Source: Trichopria drosophilae
Lineage: Eukaryota; Arthropoda; Insecta; Hymenoptera; Diapriidae
Assembly (NCBI GenBank): GCA_030407085.1
Contig: CM059584.1
Location: 124,472,501-124,536,500, forward strand
Reading direction: 5' to 3'
Length of the DNA stretch: 64,000 bases
Shown here: positions 25,606-37,927 of the stretch, in pieces
Layout of the letters: the number at the start of each line of letters is the position of its first letter
Numbering within the stretch: position 1 is the stretch's first letter
Made by a program: the position numbers and the translations under genes
The notes under the pieces: generated by a model
Seen by the model: the letters and a program-made list of their open reading frames with translations, nothing else
The model's database searches: none
What the model was told of the DNA's origin: nothing

Positions 25606-26023
25606 TGACTTCCTGAGGACATGGAACACCTTGAGGAAGTTAAAAGGACAATAAAAGAAGACATTTGGACACAAACTTCTCTCCAAAATTGAATCTCAAA
25701 AGTTAATTAATTTTCATGTTCAATCGCCTTTGGATCACGTAATTACGTCAACTATTTATCATGAACCGTGTATTTTTATATAAATTTCTGTCTTAATTCT
25801 TTACCTAAATATTCCTCCGATTGAATTTCGTTTTCTACGGTCTGGATGTACCTCGATAAAACTACTCTTAATCGCATTATAAGAAACTTCGATCCGTTAA
25901 GGCTATATTAATGCCAAAAGAGTGCAATATCATACACTTATTCCCGGTTATATATGATAATGTTAACTCCTTGTTTAATACGTTTTTTATTGCTTTAACT
26001 ATATTTTGCTGAAAAACTATGTC
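25606..26023. other. Non-coding spacer between two MITE-like elements
   Basis: AT-rich, with no frames or motifs recognised. Confidence 0.4.
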
Positions 26024-26243
26024 CACGCAGAAAAAAATTGTTACATCTCAAATTCATCATTATAGGTGAGGCTTAATTTCAGCCCAAAATTGCGTTAATT
26101 TTCTTAAATTCAGCCAATACGTAAGACTTTAAGCCAAAACGCTGACCAAATTTAAGAAAAGTAACGCAATTTCGGGCTTAAATTAAGCCTCACCTGATGA
26201 TGAATTTAAGATGTAACAATTTTAAGACTTATTTTTTTCTGTG
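26024..26243. mobile_element. 220-bp palindromic MITE-like element
   Basis: Ends CACGCAGAAAAAAATTG and TTATTTTTTTCTGTG. The arms are near-perfect mirrors: ATTGTTACATCTCAAATTCA, TCAT, then GGTGAGGCTTAATTTCAGCC on the left, with the reverse complement on the right from about 26157. The loop is about 50 bp. Non-autonomous; a strong hairpin. Confidence 0.85.
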
Positions 26244-27250
26244 TAGATTTGGGGTTCCTGTCTTTTAGATTATTTCATCGCAATTTTTTTTCAGTAATTT
26301 TTATTTAATTTCTTGCATTTATAAAATTACTTAGTAACCTCAATTAAAACTAAGAACAAATATTAGTAGCGAAACTGTGTTTGAGTAAGCATTTCTTTCG
26401 AATGTACTGGAGTGTCTCACCAAGAAGTTAGAATTTCCTTGTTTAAGAAGTATTTGAATGATTTTTATCTCCCGACAAATTGTATAATAATCGCTAGTTC
26501 TTTATACTTACCACTTTTAACTTGCAGAGAAAGTATACATCAACATGATATTTGTATGCATTAAATGATCAATACAGCATAAAAAGTCTGATCTTAAAAT
26601 AAGAGCACTGGAGAAAACCGAGAATGTCGTCTGCAATATTTTCTAAGAAAACTTGACAAACTTCGAGGACGTGATTTTATTTTGTAAAATAAGATCGTGT
26701 TGATACTAGCCAAGTCCCGGCAGTTTGTAAAACAATCCCTTTTGGTCGTTCGTATATAGACGAACGTAAACTCCCATTTAGCTGAGAGCTTTATACGTAA
26801 CTGGGTTAATGTCCACGTACTGTAAATCTCGTCGGTCAATGACGCTTGACCACCCCCGCGATTTCCCCATTAGAGCCCCTTTTGCACGCAAATCCTCTGG
26901 TATATGAACGTTGCAAATATGCACCCGTTCTGCATGTATATCGGTTCTACGTTAGTCATACACGAATAATCTCGACGATTTACATGCTTATGGGTATATA
27001 CCGTAAAGTATACTTTGTTTCGATTAAGCATGATTGATGTAACAAAGTTCCTCAGTTCTGACTTTAATCCTTTTCCTGAATGTTACCAATTTGACCTATT
27101 GAACAAATTTATGACATTTGGAATAATTGACATTTTGCTGTCAATCAAATTTTTGAACAGGTATAAGTTTTTTGTCTGCGGATTTTTAAAAATTACATTA
27201 AAGTCAGTAAAAATGAATAAAATAATAATAACCCATGTAGAAAATGTAAT
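26244..27250. other. Non-coding, GC-richer around 26600-26960
   Basis: Frames of 60-100 codons occur on both strands, but none shows a domain or signal peptide. Confidence 0.35.
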
Positions 27251-27254
27251 GATA

Positions 27255-27553
27255 GTCTGGTCAGAATCCGGCCAGCCTTCCCGGTGTCTGACCAGGAAAT
27301 CACTGGAATTGTAACGCTTTGCCGACCCGATTCTGACCAGGATAATCGTACCGGATTGTTATCGGATTCCTGCTTTGTTCGACCACGTACTTACTACAAA
27401 ATTTGATGAACCTAATCTAAATATACCTTGGTAAATTCAGTCAGAATCTTGTCAGATTCTGATTAAAATCCTTAAGTAGGGTAAATCTGAGCAGAATTTG
27501 AGCAGAGCTGGTCAGAATTACGGAAAATCTGAGGGAATTTCTACCCGGGAAGT
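27255..27553. mobile_element. Dispersed repeat, second inverted copy at 47092
   Basis: The stretch 27350-27553 matches the reverse complement of 47092-47285 closely over about 200 bp. Shared words are CGGATTCCTGCTTTGT, ACTTACTACAAAATTTGAT, GTCAGATTCTGATTA and AAAATCTGAGGGAATTTC, ending in ACCCGGGAAG or ACACGGGAAG. The motif TCTGGTCAGAAT and variants recur inside. It has no coding capacity, so it is a transposon fragment of unknown class. Confidence 0.8.
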
Positions 27554-30540
27554 TGCAAATCTTTTAAAGACTTCTTTTCAAATAAAATTTTTTCAAATAA
27601 CGGAAAAATTAACGCAAATAAATTTTTCTCATCGATCTGATATTTTTGTAAGTATGTTGTTAATACCTTTATCGGACAGGTACATAGTAATTTGGAACTT
27701 TTTTCTGTTTACATTAACAAAAAAGGAACGTGTCAAAAAAGCTTTATATACCTACTGCTTGCGTTGCATATGCATAAATGCAGAGGTCCCCCGTAAGGGG
27801 ACATTCCACTTTGAAGGATAGACAAATTATTTGGTTCTTTTTTTTGGAAATACAATTTGATGTTATTAAATCGAATTTGTTTGCAGTTGTTAGGCATATT
27901 ATGTTCCACAAAAGTATTTTTTGATATCCTTAAAGCTGCAAAGCCAAAGCCATCAAGACCGAACCAAACCAGCTTTTTTGTTACTAATATGTCGCATGGT
28001 TGCCGATTTTTTTCAATAATTGAAAATTAATACATTAAAATTAATGTAATAATAAGCTGGCTTTTCCAGCTTAAGTTAAAGCTACCAAACTTCCATTATA
28101 AAAACATCCTTAGGGACTTCGAAACAAAACCAGGTCCAAAAATTTTTTTTTTTCAAAAACAAAAGGAATAAATGTTCCAGTACCTGTTACGGACCATGTA
28201 CCAATTAATGAACACGAAAGCGGAATTTAAATAAGGCGTATAAAATCAAATAAAAAGTAGAAGCAACAAATTATTTTAGTAACTATTAATAATCTATTTT
28301 CTTGGATATACTTCGCTGAGTATATCTCGTAATATTTTGCTTGGTTATGACAAGTACTAATAATGAAAACGGAAATTAAAGTCAAAAAAATACGTAAAAT
28401 AGCGCGAATGATCGCAGGTACTGGGACTTTTATGCCTATTTCTTTCTTGTAGCAATAAAAATCAACAAATATTAGACCCAGTTTAGATTGGTTTCGATGT
28501 GCCTAACTATTTTCTTTGACTTGGGAGGCAAACTCTAACGATTTTATAATTCAATAACAAATTAGGCCAAAGAGCAACATATTAGCAACAAAAAAGTAAC
28601 AAATTTTCCACCTAGTTTGATCTGGTTTTGCTGACTTTGGATTTGCAATTTTTGGAACTTAATTTTCATAACCGTTTTTAATCCTTTTTTCCTCAGTAGA
28701 CACAAATATCTAAATCTATAGTAATAAAATAGCTTCATTCCGTACAGGATATCTTGGAAAAATTTCAAGTAAAAAAATCAAACATTTGTTTGATTGATTG
28801 AAAAAATCAAACAGATTTTTAATCTGTAGGAGTTCTGCTATAGTCGTCATCTCACTAAATTATTATTGAAACAACGAAAAGGTAAAGGTGTAAACATAAT
28901 TAAAAAAAAGTTGACTTTTAGAATATTTTTACTTGACCAGCGTAGCTGAATGTTTTTAATAAGGGTTGCAAACTTTGCATCAATATAATAACTGCAAAAA
29001 AAAGCACGATTCAAACATCTGCAATTAAATTGCTAAAAAAAAGTGATAAAAATACTTATCTTCCGAGCGATTGAAGTGGCATACCTTCGGGAAAATATAA
29101 GCTGTCGCAGATTTATGATGAATTTACTCGAAAGAGTTACATTTTATACTTTAGCACTCATATTATTTTTTAAAATTACGATTAACACTTTTATTGTAGA
29201 TTTTCCTCCGAATTAATAATTAGTTTAATTAAAACTATATTTTTTATCCTCATTTCCATTTCATTTCATTTTTGAACAAGGAAAAAGTCATATCTTTACT
29301 AGTTAATATCTTAAAGGCGAAACGTTTGATTTAAAAAAGTAATTACAGTAAAAATGTTTCTTTCCTCGACACTAATCGTTACATACATTTTCTTTAAAAT
29401 TGTTATATATTGCAACTTAGAGTTTCACTTATTTCCTTGTGTACTTCAATATATAAAATATCTCTTTTTCATTCACTTTTTTAATTTAATTCGCGATGGT
29501 TTAATTACATTCTCTTCACTAACTTAGAATAATGTTTCTGTACTTTGTTCGACATAGAAAAATTGCATGATTTAAGTATTACAATTTCGTGTCCAAGTTT
29601 TTTCTCTCTGACTGCATTCGTCATTTATAACTTCCTTCCTTTCACGACGAATATAGCGTTCTTTCCCTTTATTTTTTCAATCGTTTCCTTTGTTTTAAAA
29701 GAGTTATGGAGAGTATGAAAAAGCACCTTCAGAAAACAGATTTTTACTATTCTCTCCTATGTATAATATTCTCTTTACAATTTAACGGTTACTGTTGATA
29801 TAATTGTGTGGATTTTCAATATCTTAGTTATATTAAAACTTAAAAAAAAACTAAAAGAAAATAAGTATAACAATATATCAGAAATGTTTTCAGCTTTAAG
29901 AACAATAACGTACATTTTAAAAAATCTTGGAAAAGAGTAATAATTAAGTTCATATTTATCATTATTTTCCTTTTTAGCTTTAAAGAATTGAAAATTATGC
30001 AGAATACTAAAACTGCGATAAAAGAGTTATTTCGCATAGAGAAATTAGAAACTACTGAAATTTAATAGTTGAAGAAATGAATTTAATATATGTAAATTTT
30101 AGTCAAATCAAGTTTATGTTCTGAATGTATGACATGAAAGTTAGTTTTGTTTAAGTTCTTTCTTTTCAACTTTAATTTTTTCGAATTCTATTTGGCATTT
30201 CTAGTATGTTTTTTTATTCATTCCCCCTGTACTAGATTTTGTTGTTAATGTGAGATATTCCAAATTCTCTGAAAATTAAAATTAAAAACTACATTTCCAA
30301 CGAGCTTTTTCATGTAAACTTGCATTTTGATATAAACTCATAAAACATACAAAAACGGTTCATACGTATATGACACAACAGAATTTTGCATTAGATGACG
30401 CAATACAAAATAAAATTAAACATGCGTCAGCAAAAACATAACCTCATAGAGAAGGGTGAAAAATCGTGTCGATATTCCATGAAATTTCCGAAAAGCAGCT
30501 TCTTCTTATACCAAACCATTAATGTACACAAAAAGAGGAC
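27554..30540. other. Non-coding, AT-rich, no gene seen
   Basis: A short hairpin GTCCCCCGTAAGGGGAC lies near 27786. Around 28775-28830 the word AAATCAAAC/GTTTGATT repeats. A 65-codon frame at 29840-30037 (-) starts with a hydrophobic run that superficially resembles a signal peptide, but it has no good splice donor or continuation. Confidence 0.4.
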
Positions 30541-30542
30541 CA

Positions 30543-31464
30543 CACTCAGAAAAAAAAGTATTTGAAATCACCATTTTTTTGCTATGAATCATAGTGTGAA
30601 ATGAAGACTAGGCATGGTATTGTTTCATGATTCAAAATGCTACTTATCATAATAGACAAATAGACTCAACTATTTTGAAGTAGCCATTTAAAAAAATTAC
30701 TACCTTCACTGAGAGAAATTGAATAAGAAATTGTCATCAAAAATATGGAAAGGAGTCAATATTTACTTTTTAAAAATATTTGAAAACTATATATATCATA
30801 GCATATGCAAAGTCCACGTTTCTTCCTTCGTTTTTCGTTTAAGATAAAAAAGGAAACAAAGAGAAAAACGAAAAATTATTATTGCGCTAAGTTTGTGAAT
30901 GTCATACTCTAACCAGTTAAAAAATGTATTATGCAATGCAATTATATACACACAAATTTCAACATCGTGTAACTGGTCTATATAGATACACTTGCGTACA
31001 CGAGATGCATTATGTATTATCATATCTTGACGCCCAACGGTCCTTTTTATGACGAAACGAAAATCCACTTCAATAACGCGAGCAACGGGCTCGAAGAAAA
31101 AAGCTGCGAAAGCCGCGTCGCCACCTGGCGGCATCAAAAAACATGAGGTACTGCAGTCTTTACTATGGATATAGTAAATACAAACTTTAACCATGAATAA
31201 TAATAAATATAAAGATTTACTACGAGACATAGTGTGAAATGAGGACAACAATAGATTATAGTTATTTTAACTATATTTGTTATATTTATTTAAAACATTC
31301 TACATAGTTGATTTTTTTAACTATGAGGAGATTGTCGGTGTAACAAAATTATAGTACAATCGACTATGAAAGTGGTAAATTTAACTATTTTTTCATAGTA
31401 GTTTTAACTATATTTTTCCAACTATGTGATATAGGTAATTTAACTATGGATTTTTTTCTCAGTG
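30543..31464. mobile_element. Candidate 920-bp element with CACTCAGAAAAAAA ends
   Basis: It starts CACTCAGAAAAAAAA and ends TTTTTTTCTCAGTG. The word CATAGTGTGAAATGA(A/G)GAC occurs at 30591 and again at 31229. The right part (31229-31464) is rich in AACTAT/ATAGTT words in both orientations. The central 30786-31225 differs in composition, with a GC-richer stretch at 31030-31140, and may be captured or inserted DNA. An inner CACTGAGAGAAA at 30709 suggests either nested copies or an alternative end. Confidence 0.5.
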
Positions 31465-31879
31465 CAGTTATTTTGTTGAAGAAGAAAATTAACCTAATCG
31501 GGAGCTCAAACACGAATGCCCTGCAAGGCAACTTACAGTGGATATACGGGGGCCATTTTTTATTTATGTAACGATTAGGATATAATGAAATATTTTTGTC
31601 ATTTTAACGTTTTAAATAAAAAACTGATATTCGCATGGGAAGTTTCATTACTTTTTTGATTAGAGATAGTTCAAAATCATTTTTAGATATAAATTTTGAA
31701 CAAAAATCGAACAAACACTTAACAAGATGAAATAATGGACCCAATACAAAATTATATGCAACGGCACGATAATATTTCACCACGATCATTGGTGAAAGTA
31801 AAATAAAGTCATTTGCTACCTATTTCCGTATCTAAATGTTGTTCACTTTCTCCAAAAAAATTGTTAATTTAGTCGATAT

Positions 31880-32510
31880 TTATGCCTCAGTACGTTGTTT
31901 TACGATCCCATTACTTCTCCTTAAGCGAACGGTGTTGCACCCTTGGAGGCATTCCACCTTCTCACGTCACATCGCATGTGTGTAAAGCGCATGGTACAAT
32001 TCTGATTTACGAAAAAACGAAACGAAACGGCAGTAAAGTAGGTAGTTGTACAGGTTTCGCAGAATGAAGCGTACTCACCTGTTGCGCTCGGGGGCGTAAC
32101 AAGTGTTCCGTACCTGCATACGTAACACCGACCACCGGTACACGAATGCACGTATTTTGCAATTGCGGACATTTACGCCAGCACGTAAGGCGACCCAAGA
32201 AAATATTTCCGAGGTCGGCTGTGTGCCAATGCGGAGACCCCAATGGCACATGCTTGGATCGACTAGAAAGATTGATATATTACAAATACATTTGCGAAGG
32301 ACGTAGGATTGTTCGGTGCTGTTCCGAATTGAGTCATCGCCATTGGTTCAAGCAGTTCACCCCAGGAAGGTTCGAGTCGTTGCCATGGGCGATGAATGCT
32401 ACTAGAGAATATCTTCATGGATTGGATCTATCAGTTCCGTCAACACTTGGTGCAGGAAGTGTTCAAACAAACACGGAGGATTTTCCCATAAAATAAAACC
32501 AATTTTTCTG
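31880..32510. other. GC-richer unique island with overlapping long frames
   Basis: The island stands out from its AT-rich flanks. On + a 116-codon frame (32146-32496) is cysteine-rich in its first half (CNCGH, CQCGD, CCSEL) and has an ATG start; on - an 83-codon and an 80-codon frame overlap it. No domain is recognised and no splice signals clearly bound it. It could be a small gene, a diverged exon or regulatory DNA. Confidence 0.25.
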
Positions 32511-35500
32511 AACGCCAGGGTATTAGGGCATTAACAGGGGTTTTATTTAAGGCGATTGCCACTACAAATTAGTCAATAATACTAAAAATAAAATTGCAAA
32601 TTAGAAATTTCTAGACTTCCAGAGTTCCAAAGAACATGACATTGATCATTTATTTCCGGAAAATTCAAGTTTTCTCCAGGACAATGTCGTGCTTTCTACA
32701 CTTTTCAAATTTACAATTTTATTTTGAGAAGTGTTAGGTTCCTATAGTAAGTATTGGCAAAACTGATACATCTAGTTCATCAAGGTATATAGTATTCATC
32801 CCCCATTGCAACGACTTAAACCTTCGAGGGGTTGACCGTCAAATGTATAAACTTCCCAAACCATGTTGCAAAAGAAACAAAGAAAATGGTAAATTATGCA
32901 CTACGGGATATGTATGTATTTTGCTAATGAGGACGATGCAAGCTCAGTCTTCCTACGTGAGAGCTGAAGTTATTACAATGGATAGTATCAAACCATGAAT
33001 CTTACTGTGTTAATATATCTAACCCTTTACTACATTTTCTATTATACAAGTTGGACAAACTATTGATAATAATGCCAAAAGTAGACTGAAGTCTTTAACT
33101 AATTTTCATATATCTAATGAATCTATTTGCTATTAACATCTTCGAGATCTTTCGATTATGGGATAATAATATAGCCCAACTCTATCAATCCTACGAGACT
33201 GTGCGCCAATTGAAATATTACTAGTTTTTTAATTAACTACAGCAGCGGGATCTAGTAAACTACTGACAATGCTAATGTTCTAAGACCTCAGAGTGGTGAC
33301 CAGTAAGAAATATGATATGTCTTTGGGGTCACCAGTTCCCTTCTATATCTGATTCTAGAATAGGACCTGCTTTTTTACTGGTTCGTAGTAGACAAATCAA
33401 AAACTATTGTCCCAACGTTGAAACCTGGACTTGTTATTAAAATCTCCTCGACTACTTAAGATTTAAGTCACAACAAAAATGTATCTTCGATAGGAAAAGG
33501 CCAGTAGCAACGTTCTCTCGACATTCAGAAACAAAAGAAAGAAGAGAAGGTTTTACTTTAAAAAACACACCTACCAGAGTAATACAGCATCCTTAAGCCA
33601 GAGTTGTCAACAAGATAACAACAATAATAAAGGAATTAAATTACTCAAATACAAATTGACATCTAGTAAGTCACTTCAATCTAAAGTTGGTCTGGACGTG
33701 ATGTCTAAGATCCAGAATGCATTGGCTGCAAACTGACTCTTTTCGAGCTCGTGTGAAGTACCAGTCCCAGAGTTTATCAATATTTATAGAATTGGAAAAC
33801 GCTTAGAGGCATACCAAATTTTTATACTCATTTTTTAAAAATCAAAATTGCTTGCACATTCATATGTAAAGGTTATCGATCTCTCAAAATATGATTCTGA
33901 ATTCGACAAAAATATATTAAAAATTGCGGATGACATGAAGCTTTCGAGATATTTCCAGTTTTGATGTGAATTATATTTAAAACTTATGTATAGGAATTTC
34001 AGAAATCGCTAATTAGAGGTAAAGAAACTACGGGTGGGGATATGTCTTGATTTTGTTCTGAAGGCAGCAAGCCGATGAAAATCCGAGAACAACTCAGTAT
34101 CTCGTTCTACTGTATTTTAAGTTAAACTTCTTACTGCAGCGAATCTAATTATATAAATTAATGAGTTACTGTAGATGTGGATATGGATTTCTGAATTCTC
34201 GCCACCTATCGGTGATTTTTGATAATATTAGATGAATATCGTAATCTACGTTGATAAATGCCCAGCAAAATAAACAAATTTTTCAAAAAAAAAAACCTAA
34301 ATGTCGTTTGATAGAGACCTCTATACTGTTTTCCAAGAAACAATGATACAAACTAACTTTTTGGATAAAATAACACATAAATAATGCTCCAAAAAAGCAT
34401 AATTTAATATTTTTAAGGGGTCTAACTCGCCAACATCTAAACTTGTTTTTATCCTAACTTATGGACCTTAGACCACATTTCTGTAGAAAATTGCGATTGG
34501 CAAATTTTTAAAAACCCTGCGCTCTGAAGTTTAAGGGAAGGTTGGAAACCACCCATGAGAAACTTGCACATGGTCAGGTTATCATAAACCTTATTTTAAC
34601 TATTAAAAGATGCACTGTTTTGCCGCCTATGATTTTGACGAAGACCAATCCAAAGTCCACTAATCCAATAGTAAGATATCGCTCAAAGTCAAGACCGAAC
34701 TGATGCCCAAAAATAATTTTCATTTCCAAGGGAAGGGTCTTTCATGCAAGTTTTCCGAGAAATTGCTAAGCAGATATTATTATTGATCTTGGTCTTGATG
34801 ATATTGCCCTATCTTAGGATCAGTGTAAATCTTCTATAAGTGTTTTGGACAGGTAATTATTGAACAGAACCGACCTTCTTTCGAAGGTTCATACGACTGA
34901 TTATCCAGTAGAACTAATCAAACTATTAAATATTCACTATTGTCCTCTGCAGTCAGAAATTATTATCTCTGGGAAGAAGAAAGTATTTATTAAGACCCGT
35001 TAAATAATGGTGTAACGAAGAATTGGCGGTAGGTACATAATTTAATGACGTTGTTTCATCAATTACCACATTTTTACTGAACATTAACAATACTAATTGA
35101 AAACTTATTTTGTACTTTCATCTGAGTATTCTTTGTGTGATGCAGATTTAGAGCTTTGGGAAGGTAACGATCAATTTACATTAACAATTAATCAAAATTC
35201 AATCTGAAAATTCATTAGGAAAAAATCTTCACGTAATATATAATGCATCTATTCAAATAAACAGTCTACCAATTTTTCATGCAAAAGAATGTTTTTTAAG
35301 AAAAGTAATGAACGTCATTCAAGCACTAGAATAATGTAATATAAGGCCCTCATAATTTAGCTAAGATTTTGGTGTATTATAAATAATATTGTATAAGTTT
35401 TCGAAATAGCAAAATTGAAATAACATGGTTTAAATATTACTATTATGAAGGAGATATAATATGTAGGTCTTTAACAGAATTCAAGTACTATAATTGCTGC

Positions 35501-36628
35501 AGTTACAAAAAAATACAACATTTCAGAGATTAAACTCCCGATTAATCAACCAGACCTTTTTCAGAATTCATTTTCTATCATTTCTCAATAAACAATAATT
35601 AAATTCAAGTTGTTAACAATTGTATAATTTTATTATTTCCAATCGCAAAAATATATCTGGAATACTTTCTATAACGTAAGGATTGTCTTAATACAGAATT
35701 GAAATTTCTAAAAATCATGTTCTAGCCAATTATGTATGTCCACTGTTCCCTTTTCTTAAGATCTTTGAAAACTCATCATAATAAATTAAACAAAATTTTA
35801 ATTAAAAGGTACAATACGAAACTTATTAATATTTTTTCTTAATTAATGTAGCGTAATTACTAAGGCGGTTTTTTATAAAAGAAGCTATTCGCTATACTTG
35901 ACTTTACAGCATCTATAAATAAGGTAAGTACTAATAACTTCGCTTTTTTTATTTGGTTTATTACCATTTACGCTAACAAATACGCGGTAAGTATCCCACT
36001 AAGTGTATTTTATGTCGTAATTTTATTTCGCATACTTTTCACGCTAATTCAAGGTTTACCCACTTTCACAGTCTTTTGTAAAACGGAATTATTACGTATT
36101 TTACATAATGACAAATATTTACTGTGGAATTTTTAAAAGGTTGTTATTAGTTTTCTGCAGATTGTGCGTAGGTTCGAATATTTGTATAGCTGAGATTATT
36201 GACCTCTTGAATTGAAAAATCCTAATGAATTATTCTCTTTGAGAGTATTGGCACAAAAACAATTCTGAACATTATTATTCAGTTTTAATAGGAGCGAATA
36301 TTTTATCCGATTTTTATCGTTGCAAAAAATTGTCGTCGTGACCGCAACAATATACTGTAAGAAATTGGACAGCATATTCATCAGGAGATTGTCATATTGT
36401 ATTGGAAAATTTTAATTAATAGCTGTCATTTATCACGTATGTAAAATAACGAATAAGCTTATTATTGATTGCTACAAAAAAATGACGTACGGTTTTTAAT
36501 TAATAAGTTTATAATTATAAATTCTGAATCACATTTAATTAAGCAAACATGATGCAATTGGATTTTTTTATATGTTTAACAATTTACTGCAAACTATGCG
36601 TATGTACAAGAAACATGTCTCAAAATTA
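32511..36628. other. Non-coding, no gene recognised
   Basis: The stretch 32.6-34.9 kb has fewer homopolymers and a more even composition than its flanks, as if it derived from once-coding transposon DNA, but all frames are short and no protein match was seen. 34.9-36.6 kb is ordinary AT-rich sequence. Confidence 0.4.
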
Positions 36629-37925
36629 CCGTAAATTGGGGTAAAGTCGGCTATTTTTCATGGTTTTTTGCTTAAATCCTCATGAGAAAACTTAAAATAA
36701 TTATTGGTATTTTTAATATGCAATCTTTAACTCCTCTGTTCTAAGATCTATGTAATAGAAAAGAAAATTACTTCTTAGAATTAACGGTATATACTATTTT
36801 ATCATCGCCGACATTTACCCCAAATGCGGGGTAAAGTCGGCTATCGTCATGCATCGAAAATGTAAGCAATTGAAATAAAACAAAACAATTTTCTAACACC
36901 ATCGGAAATAAAATATGACCATCTCATAAATTTCTAAGTGTGAAAATCGCTCTTTAACCATTTGAGGCATAGTGGGACTGTCAGTGTCCCACCTGTAAAT
37001 AATTTTCTTCATGTAGGTAAATCAATATCTATTTCAATAATGGATTGAAATTTTGTACTCGGGGGTTTCGAGGCCGCTAATTACGAATATGTTGTCAAAA
37101 TCACATAATTCAAAATAGCTGATCCAATGTGGCAGACGAAAATCCGAAGCTTAATTCGATTTCGATGGAACTCTGTACTTGGGGGTTTTCGGGGCCGCTG
37201 ATTAAGAATATGTCGTCAGATTTTCGTAAATCAAAGTGGCGGATGAAATATGGCCAATATCTGAAATTTGATTCGATTTAGATGAAAATTGGTACTGGGG
37301 GTTTTCAATGCCGCTGATTATGTATCCATTCTCAGATTTTCGAAATTCGAAATGTCGGACCCGGTATCGCGCCATGTTGATTCAGCCATTTTTAATTTTG
37401 AAATGTGTAACATTGATTTTTGACGTTTCTATGCTTCTCGTATTGCATTCTGTAATTGTTCAGTTGAATATTTGAACAATCTAGAAGAATCCGCCTTTGT
37501 TTTATAAATTTCCCCCATGGCCGACTTTTCCCTACAAATGTTACATTTTTAGAGAAACCGATATTTTGCGATATCTAATGATCTTATTAAGGTAATTTTG
37601 TATCGTAAATTAAGTTAGAGATACAGGCTATGCGATACATAGTTTGATTTTACATAAAAAAATTTGTACAATTATTTACAAGTGCTTTTTTCACACTACT
37701 TACTTTAGAGGCTAAATATACAGTCACACATAAACGACGTTTTTATTAAAACTTATCAATGAATTTGAGTCCAATAAACTGTAAATGAAAGTTTGGCATT
37801 CCTACTACCTAAAACAGTTGCGCATCTTCGGCTTTTCTCTCTAGAAAAAGGATAATTAAATATTTTAAAATAGGTTATCGAATGGCCGACTTTTCCTGTC
37901 AAGCCGACTTTACCCCAATTTACGG
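36629..37925. mobile_element. 1.3-kb MITE, Tc1/mariner-type TA duplication, carrying 120-bp tandem units
   Basis: Flanked by TA on both sides (36627-36628, 37926-37927). The terminal inverted repeat CCGTAAATTGGGGTAAAGTC, continuing GGCT, is 24 bp and perfect at both ends. The word GGGGTAAAGTCGGCTAT recurs inside at about 36829. From about 37040 to 37400 it holds three tandem units of about 120 bp (GTACTCGGGGGTTTCGAGGC, GTACTTGGGGGTTTTCGGGG and GTACTGGGGGTTTTCAATGC at their landmarks). No transposase frame, so it is non-autonomous. Confidence 0.85.
37040..37400. repeat. Tandem 120-bp array inside the TA-flanked element
   Basis: Landmark TGTACTCGGGGG-type words fall at about 37054, 37173 and 37290. 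Each is followed about 20 bases later by CCGCTGATTA or close variants, and then by GTCAGATTTTCG, AAATTCGAAATG and related words. The same unit occurs at 8557, 8678 and inverted at about 9260-9530. Confidence 0.85.
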
Positions 37926-37927
37926 TA

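Noticed and set aside
29840..30037. - strand MRNNSFIAVLVFCIIF frame as a signal peptide exon
   Set aside because: No usable donor of the right phase follows and the rest is lysine-rich AT translation.
32341..32400. GGTTCGAGTCG word resembling a tRNA B box
   Set aside because: No A box, acceptor stem or cloverleaf could be built around it.
36196..36381. - strand frame starting MNMLSNFLQYIVAVTTTIF
   Set aside because: No donor of suitable phase before the stop; hydrophobicity is typical of AT-rich translations.
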